The notes: generated by a model not told the origin, from the letters alone. A stretch of DNA of 61,469 bases from Propioniciclava sp. (GCF_029977985.1 NZ_JARKOT010000098.1:1-61469), one strand, 5' to 3'. Numbered from the stretch's first letter, positions 21,552 to 29,921 are shown. Translations and numbers: made by a program.

Positions 21552-23572
21552 TGGCGCACGATCAGTTCGGCGGTTTGACCGGATGGGATCTCGAAGGATT
21601 CCACAACGGGGGCGACACCGAGCTCTGGAAGCGGCTCGGTGCGCACGTCGTCACGATCCAGGACGACGAGCGCGGGCCGGTGACGGGCACGCGGTTCACC
21701 GTGTGGGCGCCGAACGCCCGCGAGGTGCGCATCAACGCGGACTTCAACTGGTGGACCGGCGACGCCATGCAGCTCATCCCCGGCTCGGGGGTGTGGGGCA
21801 TCTTCGTCGAGGGCGTCGGTGAGGGAACGCTGTACAAGTACAACATCCTGGGCGCCGACGGGGTGTGGCACGAGAAGGTCGACCCCATGGCCTTTTTCGC
21901 CGAGCAGGCCCCGGCCAACAGCTCGATCGTGTACGAGTCGAAGTTCTGGTGGGGCGACGCGGAGTGGATGGAGAACCGTTCCAAGAAGAATCTCCAGCAC
22001 GAGCCCATGAGCATCTACGAGGTGCACCTCGGCAGCTGGCGCAAGGGCAAGACGTACCTCGAGCTCGCCGACGAGCTCGTGGAGTACGTGACGTGGCAGG
22101 GCTACACGCACGTCGAGTTCCTGCCGGTCACCGAGCACCCGTTCGAGCCGAGCTGGGGCTACCAGGTCACCAACTACTTCGCGCCGCAGAGCCGGCTCGG
22201 CAAGCCGGACGAGTTCCGCTACCTCGTCGACCGGCTCCACCAGGCTGGCGTCGGGGTCATCCTCGACTGGGTGCCCGGCCACTTCCCGAAGGACGAGTGG
22301 GCGCTCGGCCGCTTCGACGGCACCGCCCTCTACGAGCACGCCGACCCGCGCCAGGGCGAGCACCGCGACTGGGGCACTTACATCTTCAACTACGGCCGCA
22401 ACGAGGTGAAGAGCTTCCTCGTCTCCAACGCGCTCTACTGGGTGACCGATTTCCACATCGACGCCCTGCGCGTCGATGCCGTGGCGTCCATGCTCTACCT
22501 CGACTACAGCCGCGAACCCGGCGAGTGGGTGCCGAACGAGTTCGGCGGCAACCACAACCTCGAGGCCATCGACTTCCTCCGCTACGTGAACCGGCACCTG
22601 TACGAGCGCGTGCCGGGCGTCCAGCTGATCGCCGAGGAGTCCACGAGCTTCGGCGGCGTCACCGAGCCGACCAACCTGGGCGGCCTGGGCTTCGGCTTCA
22701 AGTGGAACATGGGCTGGATGAACGACTCGCTCCGCTACCTCGAGCTCGAGCCGATCTACCGCCAGTGGCACCACAACGAGATGACGTTCGCCATGGTGTA
22801 CGCCTACAGCGAGAACTTCATCCTGCCCATCAGCCACGACGAGGTCGTCCACGGCAAGGGCTCCATGATCAACAAGATCCCGCAGGACGCCTGGCGCCAG
22901 TTCGCCACGCTGCGCGCGTTCTACTCCTACATGTGGGCCTTCCCCGGCAAGCAGTTGCTCTTCATGGGCCAGGAGTTCGGCCAGCGCAGCGAGTTCAACG
23001 AGGCCGTGAGCCTCGAGTGGTGGGTCTCGGATCTGTGGGGTCACAAGGGTCTGCAGCGCCTGATCAAGGACCTCAACGAGGTCTACAAGGCGCACCCGGC
23101 CCTGTGGAAGCTGGACGCCGACCCCGCCGGTTTCCAGTGGATCAACGCCGACGACGCCGGCCGCAACTGCTACAGCTGGATCCGGCGCGACGGTGAGGGC
23201 CAGCAGATCGCGATCGTCGTGAACTTCAGCTCCGAACCCTGGTACGACTACGAGATCGGCCTGCCCGAGCTAGGCCGCTGGACCGAGATCCACAACTCCG
23301 ACGCCGCCTTCTACGACGGCTCCGGGCTCGGCAACATGGGCGGCGTCGTCGCAACCGAGGGCAACTGGGAGCACTTCCCGGCCGTCGCTCGTGTGCAGGT
23401 GCCGCCGCTCGGCGCGGTCTTCCTGCGCTACGACGGACCCGCCGAGGACGCGCCGGTGGCCGAGGAGGCCGAGGGTGCGGCGTCCGAGGGCGAGTTGTCG
23501 GCTGTCGACGCGCTGGAGGAGTCCACGGTGCAGACGCCGGGGACGAACGCCGACGTGGAGGCGTCCGAGTAG
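21551..23572 (+). CDS. glgB: 1,4-alpha-glucan branching enzyme GlgB
   Basis: A 673-residue GH13_9 branching enzyme that makes alpha-1,6 links in the growing glucan. It has one N-terminal CBM48 domain (TRFTVWAPNAREVRIN), the barrel with nucleophile D309 (IDALRVDAVASML), acid E362 (LIAEEST), and SHDEVVHGKGS. The 53-residue spacing between the two acids matches characterised branching enzymes. It lacks the extra N-terminal domain of longer GlgB proteins. The last 45 residues or so are an acidic Glu/Ala-rich tail not needed for catalysis. ATG 21551 has AGGAG 5 nt upstream. Confidence 0.96.
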   Translation: MAHDQFGGLTGWDLEGFHNGGDTELWKRLGAHVVTIQDDERGPVTGTRFTVWAPNAREVRINADFNWWTGDAMQLIPGSGVWGIFVEGVGEGTLYKYNILGADGVWHEKVDPMAFFAEQAPANSSIVYESKFWWGDAEWMENRSKKNLQHEPMSIYEVHLGSWRKGKTYLELADELVEYVTWQGYTHVEFLPVTEHPFEPSWGYQVTNYFAPQSRLGKPDEFRYLVDRLHQAGVGVILDWVPGHFPKDEWALGRFDGTALYEHADPRQGEHRDWGTYIFNYGRNEVKSFLVSNALYWVTDFHIDALRVDAVASMLYLDYSREPGEWVPNEFGGNHNLEAIDFLRYVNRHLYERVPGVQLIAEESTSFGGVTEPTNLGGLGFGFKWNMGWMNDSLRYLELEPIYRQWHHNEMTFAMVYAYSENFILPISHDEVVHGKGSMINKIPQDAWRQFATLRAFYSYMWAFPGKQLLFMGQEFGQRSEFNEAVSLEWWVSDLWGHKGLQRLIKDLNEVYKAHPALWKLDADPAGFQWINADDAGRNCYSWIRRDGEGQQIAIVVNFSSEPWYDYEIGLPELGRWTEIHNSDAAFYDGSGLGNMGGVVATEGNWEHFPAVARVQVPPLGAVFLRYDGPAEDAPVAEEAEGAASEGELSAVDALEESTVQTPGTNADVEASE

Positions 23573-24361
23573 GTGCAGCCGCCCGAGTTGGTCGTGTGGC
23601 TCCTGCGTGACGGATCCGAGGGGATCCTCACGTGGGAGCCCACCGACGACGCGGCTGGGCTGGAGCGGGCGATCGCGAAGGCGTGCCTGGAGGGGTTCGG
23701 CGTCGCGCGCCTCCACCGGCTCATCGCGCGGATCCCACCGGGTGACCGGACGGCGCGCCGCGCGCTGCACCGGCAGGGGTTCCGCTTCGAGGGCGTCCTG
23801 CGCGGGTCAGTGCCGGGGGCCGACGACACGTTCGGCGACCAGCGGCTCTACAGCCGGCTCGCCACCGATGTCGCCGACGGCCGAGAGGGGTTCACCGCGG
23901 TCATGAACACCGTGACCCCCCGCAAGCGGCTCATCGCGCATGCGCTGGTCACGGACGCCGCCGGCCGCGTCCTGCTCTGCGAGACGACGTTCAAACCCGA
24001 CTGGGAGTTGCCCGGTGGCATCGTCGAGCCGGGTGAATCGCCCGCGGCGGGCTGCGCGCGGGAGATGACCGAGGAGATGGGCTGGGGGCCTCCGCTGGGC
24101 GGGCCGCTCGTCGTGGACTGGCTCCGCCCCTACCTCGGGTGGGAGGACGCCGTCGAGTTGGTCTTCTCCTCGGCGGTCGTGGCGGACGCCGACCGTGGCC
24201 GGCTGGTCCCCGACGGCTTCGAGGTCCGGGCGTTGCACTGGGTGGCCCCGGACGACCTGGACGCTGTGATGACCCCGTTCGGCGCGGCGCGGGTGCGCTC
24301 GGCCCTGGGCGCGCTGGCGTCCGGCCGGACGGTCTATACCGAGGGCGGCGAACCGGCCTAG
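23573..24361 (+). CDS. Fusion of a GNAT-like domain and a Nudix hydrolase
   Basis: A 262-residue protein whose GTG start directly follows the glgB stop with no gap. Residues 1-100 or so resemble the C-terminal half of a RimJ/RimL-type GNAT acetyltransferase (LEGFGVARLHRLIARIPPGDR...ALHRQGFRFEGVLRG...LYSRLATD). The N-terminal strands of a full GNAT are missing, so acetyl-CoA binding is uncertain. Residues 120-260 form a Nudix domain with a complete Nudix box GIVEPGESPAAGCAREMTEEMGW. The substrate is unknown; the position after glgB may mean only co-transcription. A role in clearing a sugar nucleotide is possible but unsupported. Confidence 0.8.
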   Translation: MQPPELVVWLLRDGSEGILTWEPTDDAAGLERAIAKACLEGFGVARLHRLIARIPPGDRTARRALHRQGFRFEGVLRGSVPGADDTFGDQRLYSRLATDVADGREGFTAVMNTVTPRKRLIAHALVTDAAGRVLLCETTFKPDWELPGGIVEPGESPAAGCAREMTEEMGWGPPLGGPLVVDWLRPYLGWEDAVELVFSSAVVADADRGRLVPDGFEVRALHWVAPDDLDAVMTPFGAARVRSALGALASGRTVYTEGGEPA

Positions 24362-24382
24362 CCGGGCCCGGGCTGGGTCGGC

Positions 24383-25267
24383 CTAGAAGAGGGCCGTCGT
24401 GAGGTCGCGGCGCGCCTTGAGGACCGCCGGGTCGTCTCCACCGACGGTCTCGAAGAGCTCGAGCAGCCGGACACGGACGGTATCGCGTTCCTTACCTGAG
24501 GTGAGGCGCACCAGGTTGATGAGCCGGTCGAACGCGCGGGCGACCGCGCCGCCCGCCAATTCCAGATCCGCCGCGGCGAGCGCGGCCTCCACATCCGTCG
24601 GGTCTGCGGTGGCCCGCTTGACCATGGCATCGGTGTCGATCTCCGAGATCCGCACGAGCAGCCGCGCCTGCGCCCGGCCCGCGGACGCCTCGGCGTCCGC
24701 GGGGTTCGCCGCGAGCAGCTTGTCGAACTCCGCCACGGCCTGAGCGAAGTCGCCGGCTGCCAGGGCGGCGTCCGCTGCCTGGAACCGCGGATCGGGACCG
24801 GTGGGCTCCTCGCCTGCCGGCGGCGCAACCGGCTGGGCGCGCCCGGACAGCCCGTTCGCTGCGGCCACCTGCAGCAGTTGGTCGATCGCGGCCTTCACCT
24901 GGGGCTTGTCGGCCGTGCCCTGAAAGAGCGGGACGAGCTGGCCGGCGAGCGCCCCCACCACCATGGGCACCGCCTGGATGCCGAGCGCCTGCGCGATGCC
25001 GGGGGCGGCGTCCACGTCGACCCGGACGAGCAGGAAGCGACCGGCCGCTTCGGCGGCGAGGGCGTCCAGATCGGCGCTCAGGGCGCCGGCATTGGCCCGC
25101 GGCGACGTGAACTCGAACACCAGGGGGTACTGCGCCGACTGGGCGAGCAGCGACTCGAAGGTGCGGTCGTCGGCGGTGGTCACGTAGCTGGCGCCCGCGG
25201 GGGCCGGCGGGGCCGGCTTGAGGGCGGACAGATCCATGGCGCCACCGGCGAAGGGGAGAGAACTCAT
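24383..25267 (-). CDS. Thioredoxin-domain co-chaperone, CnoX/YbbN-like
   Basis: About 294 residues: an N-terminal thioredoxin-like fold (about 30-140; PLVFEFTSPRANAGALSADLDALA) followed by helical TPR-type repeats (FQAADAALAAGDFAQAVAEFDKLLAANPADAEA). The usual CxxC is replaced by SPRA, so it cannot act as a normal dithiol oxidoreductase; E. coli CnoX also has a divergent site and acts as a chaperedoxin. The proline-rich linker separates the halves. ATG 25267 is preferred because CACGAT sits 7 nt upstream as a leaderless -10; ATG 25276 adds three residues. A thioredoxin-family gene occupies the same place near glgB/glgE in M. tuberculosis (Rv1324). Confidence 0.82.
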   Translation of the reverse strand: MSSLPFAGGAMDLSALKPAPPAPAGASYVTTADDRTFESLLAQSAQYPLVFEFTSPRANAGALSADLDALAAEAAGRFLLVRVDVDAAPGIAQALGIQAVPMVVGALAGQLVPLFQGTADKPQVKAAIDQLLQVAAANGLSGRAQPVAPPAGEEPTGPDPRFQAADAALAAGDFAQAVAEFDKLLAANPADAEASAGRAQARLLVRISEIDTDAMVKRATADPTDVEAALAAADLELAGGAVARAFDRLINLVRLTSGKERDTVRVRLLELFETVGGDDPAVLKARRDLTTALF

Positions 25268-25357
25268 GGCGACCATCGTGCCACCCGCGCCCGCGCGACC
25301 CCGAATCGTTCCGCCAAGTCCGCACGGCCCCCCGGCGACCACGGCATGATGGGATCC

Positions 25358-26986
25358 ATGGTGCATGAACGCGCAGGACAAATCGCCCAGCCGTCCGATC
25401 TCGTCGATGTCGACGCGATGCTCGCGGCCTACTACGACCTGGTGCCCGACCCGGCGAACCCCGACCAGCAAGTGGTCTTCGGCACGTCCGGTCACCGTGG
25501 CTCCAGCCTGAAGACAGCCTTCAACGAGGCCCACATCGCAGCCACCACGCAGGCGATCGTGGAGTACCGGGCCTCCCAGGGCGTCGACGGTCCCCTCTTC
25601 ATCGGCAAGGACACCCACGGCTTGTCGCTGCCCGCGTGGAAGACGGCGCTCGAGGTGCTGCACGCGCACGGCGTCGACGTCCGGGCCGAACGCGACGACG
25701 AGTACACGCCGACCCCCGCGGTGTCGCGGGCGATCATCGTGTACAACCGCGACCATTCCGGCCCCCGGGCCGACGGCATCGTCGTCACCCCGTCGCACAA
25801 CCCGCCCACCGACGGCGGCTTCAAGTACAACCCGCCGCACGGCGGCCCCGCGGACTCCGACGCCACGAAGGTCATCGCGGCCCGCGCCAACGAGTTGCTG
25901 GCCGACTACCGCTCGATCAAGCGGACGCCTTATGAGCAGATCATCGGCGACATCGTCCGCCACGACTACCGCACGCCGTACTGCGAGGATCTGGTCAACA
26001 TCATCGACCTGGACGCCATTCGTGGCGCCGGGCTCAACATCGGAGCCGACCCGCTCGGTGGGGCGTCCGTGCAGTACTGGGAGTACATCGCCGAGAAGCT
26101 CGGCCTGGGGTTGTCGGTGATCAACCCGGCGGTCGACCCGCAGTGGCCCTTCATGACGCTCGACTGGGACGGCAAGATCCGCATGGACTGCTCGAGCCCG
26201 TATGCCATGGCGTCGCTCATCAACAACCGCGACGCCTACGACCTGTCGACGGGCAACGACGCCGACTCCGACCGCCACGGCATCGTGACGCCGGACGCCG
26301 GCCTGATGAACCCGAACCACTACCTGGCGGTGGCCATCCAGTACCTGTTCAGCCACCGCGACGGCTGGGGGCCCGATACGGGCATCGGCAAGACGCTCGT
26401 GTCGAGCTCGATGATCAACAACGTGGCCGCGAAGCTCGGCAAGCGTCTCGTCGAGGTGCCGGTGGGCTTCAAGTGGTTCGTGCCCGGCCTGTCCGACGGC
26501 ACGATCGGCTTCGGCGGCGAGGAGTCGGCGGGGGCGTCCTTCCTGACGCTCAAGGGCGAGACGTGGACGACCGACAAGGACGGCATCCTGCTCGACCTGC
26601 TGGCGTCCGAGATCCTGGCCGTGACGGGCAAGACGCCGAGCGAGCACTACCGCGAGCTCGAGGCCGAGTTCGGCTCGACCGCCTATGCGCGCGTGGACGC
26701 GCCGGCGAACCGGGAGCAGAAGGCCAAGCTGGGCAAGCTGTCCCCCTCCGACGTGACGGCGACCGAGCTGGCCGGCGAGGAGATCGTCCAGAAGCTCACC
26801 GAGGCGCCCGGCAACGGCGCGGCCATCGGTGGGTTGAAGGTCGTCACGAAGAGCGCCTGGTTCGCCGCGCGCCCCTCGGGCACCGAGGACGTGTACAAGA
26901 TCTACGCCGAGTCCTTCAAGGGCGCCGAGCACCTGAAGCAGGTCCAGGCGGAGGCGAAGGAGGTCGTGGACGCCGTCCTCCAGTGA
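25358..26986 (+). CDS. pgm: Phosphoglucomutase, alpha-D-glucose phosphate-specific
   Basis: A 542-residue enzyme interconverting glucose-1-phosphate and glucose-6-phosphate. The phosphoserine is S146 (VVTPSHNPP), the same number as in E. coli Pgm, which supports ATG 25358. The metal loop GNDADSDRHG, the sugar loop GFGGEESAG and the phosphate loop ARPSGTED are intact. CATGAT 7 nt upstream of ATG 25358 fits a leaderless start; ATG 25346 would add four residues. Near the GlgE block it links central metabolism to glucan precursors and, with galK in the same window, to galactose use. Confidence 0.96.
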   Translation: MVHERAGQIAQPSDLVDVDAMLAAYYDLVPDPANPDQQVVFGTSGHRGSSLKTAFNEAHIAATTQAIVEYRASQGVDGPLFIGKDTHGLSLPAWKTALEVLHAHGVDVRAERDDEYTPTPAVSRAIIVYNRDHSGPRADGIVVTPSHNPPTDGGFKYNPPHGGPADSDATKVIAARANELLADYRSIKRTPYEQIIGDIVRHDYRTPYCEDLVNIIDLDAIRGAGLNIGADPLGGASVQYWEYIAEKLGLGLSVINPAVDPQWPFMTLDWDGKIRMDCSSPYAMASLINNRDAYDLSTGNDADSDRHGIVTPDAGLMNPNHYLAVAIQYLFSHRDGWGPDTGIGKTLVSSSMINNVAAKLGKRLVEVPVGFKWFVPGLSDGTIGFGGEESAGASFLTLKGETWTTDKDGILLDLLASEILAVTGKTPSEHYRELEAEFGSTAYARVDAPANREQKAKLGKLSPSDVTATELAGEEIVQKLTEAPGNGAAIGGLKVVTKSAWFAARPSGTEDVYKIYAESFKGAEHLKQVQAEAKEVVDAVLQ

Positions 26987-27032
26987 CCCCTCCCCACCAC
27001 TGAGGGCGTCTTGGCGCCCCGGAGGCTCACGT

Positions 27033-27080
27033 TTTTGACATAGGGTTTGTGGGCACGTGCCCACAAACCCTATGTCAAAA
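27033..27080. repeat. Perfect 48-bp palindrome centred on GGGCACGTGCCC
   Basis: Two 24-nt arms (27033-27056 and 27057-27080) are exact reverse complements with no loop. The outer bases are TTTT on the left and AAAA on the right. That is the reverse of an intrinsic terminator, which needs a U-tract after the hairpin, so neither strand forms a classical terminator. A cruciform or dimeric protein-binding site is more likely. Confidence 0.85.
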
Positions 27081-27338
27081 TCCGTATGTCACAAACGTGC
27101 ACCTGCGTCCTTGCCGCGGCCCCCCACGGAACCTCCACCGCGTATCTGACTGTCGGCACCCGCCCACCCGGACTCCACCAGCGCGAGAGTGGCGCCGCGC
27201 TCAGCCGGACGCCGCCGCCGCGAGTCCGGCGTCAGGTGCGGGCGATAGTCCCTGCCGTGCCCTCACGGACGCGCCGGCACGGAGTCGTGCGGGGGCGCGG
27301 GGGCGTCCGAGCCGAGCGTGCACGTTTGTGACATAGCG

Positions 27339-27388
27339 TTTTCGACATAGCGTTTTCGCGCACGTGGCGAAAAAGCCTATGTCAAAAA
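27339..27388. repeat. Imperfect palindrome centred on CACGTG, right side of the element
   Basis: GACATAGCGTTTTCGCG at 27344-27360 faces GCGAAAAAGCCTATGTC at 27367-27383 around CACGTG (27361-27366). It mirrors the left palindrome in sequence and in the outer TTTT/AAAA bases, but contains several mismatches. Confidence 0.7.
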
Positions 27389-27410
27389 GGTGACGCCCCC
27401 GCGCACGCCC

Positions 27411-27959
27411 TCACGCACCGTCCAACGCATCGGGGTCGGGCTCGCGCTCCATCCTGGCCCGCAGCCCGGCGCGCTGGATGACGCGCTGGATGGTGAGGTC
27501 GCGCCGCTCGATGTGGGGCACGAAATCGATCTGCTTGAGGCCCTGATCCTGCGCAGCCGACTCGAACACGAAGTGCCCGTACCCCAGCAGTTGACCGAGG
27601 AACGTCTGCCGCACGGAGATGTCCAGGATCCGCGCGATCGGCATCGTCGCCATGTGCTGGTCGACGACGCCGCGCACACGGAACACTCGCATGTTGGTGA
27701 TGACGAACCGATCCATGAACTCCAAGTGGATGCGGTAGAACCCCCACGCCCCCAACGCCAACCCACAAAACAGACCCACCCACCATCCCGAGCCGAGCAG
27801 CGGCATGAGGAGGAAGCAGGCCATGCCGCCGAACACGGCCAGCGACGGCAGGACGCGCGTCACCCAGTGCCGATAGACCTCGTCGACGATGAACTCGCCT
27901 TCGTCGACGAGCATGCGGCGCGCGACCTCGGGGGCGAAGAACCGCGACAGCGCGGACAC
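27411..27959 (-). CDS. PH domain-containing membrane protein
   Basis: A 182-residue protein with two adjacent transmembrane helices (about residues 38-72; LPSLAVFGGMACFLLMPLLG and WVGLFCGLALGAWGFYRI) followed by a bacterial PH (bPH2-type) domain: FVITNMRVFRVRGVVDQHMATMPIARILDISVRQTFLGQLLGYG. Such proteins are membrane-bound and of unknown biochemical function. The GTG start is 1 nt from the stop of the upstream 51-residue membrane protein, so the two are probably one transcription unit. The 3' end faces the palindromic element. Confidence 0.85.
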   Translation of the reverse strand: MSALSRFFAPEVARRMLVDEGEFIVDEVYRHWVTRVLPSLAVFGGMACFLLMPLLGSGWWVGLFCGLALGAWGFYRIHLEFMDRFVITNMRVFRVRGVVDQHMATMPIARILDISVRQTFLGQLLGYGHFVFESAAQDQGLKQIDFVPHIERRDLTIQRVIQRAGLRARMEREPDPDALDGA

Positions 27960-27960
27960 G

Positions 27961-28116
27961 TCAGCTCACGAGCGAGGTGAAGAACCGGCCGATCGAGTCG
28001 AAGATGCCGAAGATCGCCTTGACGAACTCCGCCGCTGCCTCCGGGCGCGTGTACAGGTAGAAGATCAGGAACATGACGATCAGCGCACTGACGATCGTCT
28101 TGGTGATCTTGCTCAT
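27961..28116 (-). CDS. Small membrane protein (51 residues), unknown function
   Basis: A 51-residue protein beginning MSKITKTIVSALIVMFLIFYL with one transmembrane helix, then a hydrophilic/amphipathic tail (EAAAEFVKAIFGIFDSIGRFF). The ATG follows a strong CTGGAGG ribosome-binding site 4 nt upstream, which supports a real gene. It is directly upstream of, and probably co-expressed with, the PH-domain protein. The amphipathic C-terminal helix could lie on the membrane. Confidence 0.75.
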   Translation of the reverse strand: MSKITKTIVSALIVMFLIFYLYTRPEAAAEFVKAIFGIFDSIGRFFTSLVS

Positions 28117-28243
28117 GTTGCCTCCAGGGGGAAGTCTGGGTGAGTCGTGAACACAAGAATGGACACTCCCAGTTTGCCCCATCGCCCCTCGCCGCCACGC
28201 CGGACGCGCCGCGCGGCCGCGCGAGAAGTGGCAGGCTGGAGCC

Positions 28244-28696
28244 ATGGACAACACCGATCTTTTCGTCTGCATCGACCATGTGGGATATGCCGTGCCGAAC
28301 CTCGACGAGGCCATCAAGCAGCACACCGAAGTGTTCGGCTGGCGCGTGCTGCACCGCGAGACCAACGAGGAGCAGGGCGTCGAAGAGGCCATGCTCGGCA
28401 CCGGCACGCAGGGCGCCGAGAACGCGCAGATCCAGTTGCTGGCCCCGCTGAACGAGTCCTCCACGATCGCGAAGTGGCTCGAGCGCAATGGTGGACGCGG
28501 CGGCGTCCAGCAGGTGGCCTACCGGGTCAAGGACATCGACGCCGTCTCGGCGGCCCTCCGCGAGCGCGGCGTCACCCTCCTCTACGACGAGCCGAAGATC
28601 GGCACCGGCGGCTCGCGCATCCAGTTCGCCCATCCGAAGAGCACCGGGGGGATCCTGCTCGAGATCGTCGAGCCGCCGGCCGGGGCCGCGCACTGA
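28244..28696 (+). CDS. mce: Methylmalonyl-CoA epimerase
   Basis: A 150-residue vicinal-oxygen-chelate enzyme that converts (S)- to (R)-methylmalonyl-CoA, linking propionyl-CoA carboxylation or the Wood-Werkman cycle to B12-dependent mutase. Two glyoxalase-type halves are visible: IDHVGYAVPNLDEAIKQH and GVQQVAYRVKDIDAVSAALRERG, with metal ligands H12 and the later His and Glu (IQFAHPKSTGGILLEIVE). ATG 28244 follows CTGGAG. A cobalamin adenosyltransferase lies 5 kb away, consistent with propionate metabolism. Confidence 0.94.
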   Translation: MDNTDLFVCIDHVGYAVPNLDEAIKQHTEVFGWRVLHRETNEEQGVEEAMLGTGTQGAENAQIQLLAPLNESSTIAKWLERNGGRGGVQQVAYRVKDIDAVSAALRERGVTLLYDEPKIGTGGSRIQFAHPKSTGGILLEIVEPPAGAAH

Positions 28697-28814
28697 GCAT
28701 TGCCTCGACGCGCCCCGCGGACCATGCCGGTCCCTGGGGCGCGTCGCCCGTCCCGGCCGCATGCGCGCAGGTAGCATCGGGGCGTAACCGCGGCCAGGTG
28801 GGAAGGACCGGAGC

Positions 28815-29921
28815 ATGACCCAGGAGCAGCAGGACCAGAGCGGGCTCGACCTGTTCGACGAGACCGCCAGCGCGGTGCGCGGCTTCCCTAACGCGATGCT
28901 CGGCTACGACAAGAAGGCCGTCGACGACTACATCCGCGACATCGAGCGCCAGCTGTCCTTGGCCAAGCACCAGTTGCGCGAGGTCCAGCGCGAGTTGACG
29001 GCCGCCAACCTCCGGGTCGACGACACCGACTTCAGCCGCTTGGGCACCCACACCGCGTCGCTCCTCAAGGCGGCCGAGGCGCAGGCGGGCGATTTGGTCC
29101 AGCGCGCCGAGCTCCGCGCCCACAAACTGGTCTCGGACGCGCAGGCCGAGGCCGACCGCGTCCGCCGTGAAGCCGCCGACACCGCCGAGGCTGCTCGCCG
29201 CGAGGGCATCGACTCGCTCAAGGGCCTGCGCGCCGATCTCGAGCGGCAGACGGCCGTCGAGTTGGACGCCGCGCGCACCGAGGCCGGCGGCCTGCGTGCG
29301 GCCGCCGACTCGCATCGGACCAACCTGGTCGCGGACGCCGAACGTCAGGTGAAGGCGCTGCTCGCCGCCGCGAAGGCTGAGGCGGACGCCGTCCGCCAGG
29401 CGGCCGAGCGGGAGGCCGCGGACGCTCGCGCCGCGCTGGCCGCCGAGCGGCAGGACACCCTCACGCAGTTGGCCGCCGAGCACAAGACGCAGACGGACGC
29501 CCTCACGGCTGCCGTCGAGGAATCCCGCACCAAGTCGATCAACCTCCTCCAAGCGCTCGAGGCCGCTGCGGGAGAGCTGCGCAACCGCCAGCAGGCCGCC
29601 TACACGGAGGCGGAGGGTATCAAGGCGGACGCCCTCACCGAGGCCGGCTCGATCCTCGCGCAGGCGCGCAAGGATGCCGAGAACAAGCTGGCGGAGACCG
29701 ACACCGAGCTGGTGGAGCGCAACGAGCGCCTCAAGCGCGAACTCCGGACGCTGCGACAGCGCAAGCAAGCCCTCCTCACGCAGATGGCCCAGCTGTCGAG
29801 CCTCGCCACGGAGACCGCGAGCGAGTTCCCCGAGGATGAGCACACGGGCCCGATCCTCGCTGCCATGGCGGAGATCACCGCCCCCACGGCCGACGACGAG
29901 AGCGACGAGACGGAGCAGTGA
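28815..29921 (+). CDS. DivIVA-like coiled-coil protein
   Basis: A 368-residue, almost entirely coiled-coil protein. The N-terminus has a DivIVA-type membrane-targeting region (about 15-45; AVRGFPNAMLGYDKKAVDDYIRDIE) followed by long heptads rich in Ala, Glu and Arg (residues 50-330) and an acidic tail. DivIVA-like proteins (Wag31, SepIVA) organise polar growth and septation in actinobacteria; the exact subtype cannot be told. ATG 28815 has GGAGC upstream, and TAGCAT at 28772-28777 is a possible -10. It overlaps the AI-2E permease gene by 4 nt. Confidence 0.82.
   Translation: MTQEQQDQSGLDLFDETASAVRGFPNAMLGYDKKAVDDYIRDIERQLSLAKHQLREVQRELTAANLRVDDTDFSRLGTHTASLLKAAEAQAGDLVQRAELRAHKLVSDAQAEADRVRREAADTAEAARREGIDSLKGLRADLERQTAVELDAARTEAGGLRAAADSHRTNLVADAERQVKALLAAAKAEADAVRQAAEREAADARAALAAERQDTLTQLAAEHKTQTDALTAAVEESRTKSINLLQALEAAAGELRNRQQAAYTEAEGIKADALTEAGSILAQARKDAENKLAETDTELVERNERLKRELRTLRQRKQALLTQMAQLSSLATETASEFPEDEHTGPILAAMAEITAPTADDESDETEQ

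Larger units (their letters stand above)
27027..27393. repeat. Palindromic 367-bp non-coding element with terminal inverted repeats
   Basis: The 424-bp gap between the convergent pgm and PH-domain genes holds this element. Its ends are 17/18 inverted matches: TCACGTTTTTGACATAGG at 27027-27044 and the complement of CCTATGTCAAAAAGGTGA at 27376-27393. Inside are a perfect palindrome (27033-27080), a perfect 18-bp inner inverted repeat (TATGTCACAAACGTGCAC at 27085-27102 and its complement at 27318-27335), and an imperfect palindrome (27339-27388). The core motif GACATA occurs six times and both palindromes centre on CACGTG. The ends are AT-rich against a GC-rich middle (27103-27317) with no gene. 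It could be a MITE-like element, an operator array or a structural repeat. No target-site duplication is obvious. Confidence 0.75.

Noticed and set aside
27033-27080. Bidirectional intrinsic terminator
   Set aside because: The flanking bases are TTTT then AAAA; a terminator needs A-rich 5' and U-rich 3' sides. Both strands fail.
27047-27336. Short plus-strand open frames inside the palindromic element
   Set aside because: They start inside the palindrome, have no ribosome-binding site and no recognisable protein features.
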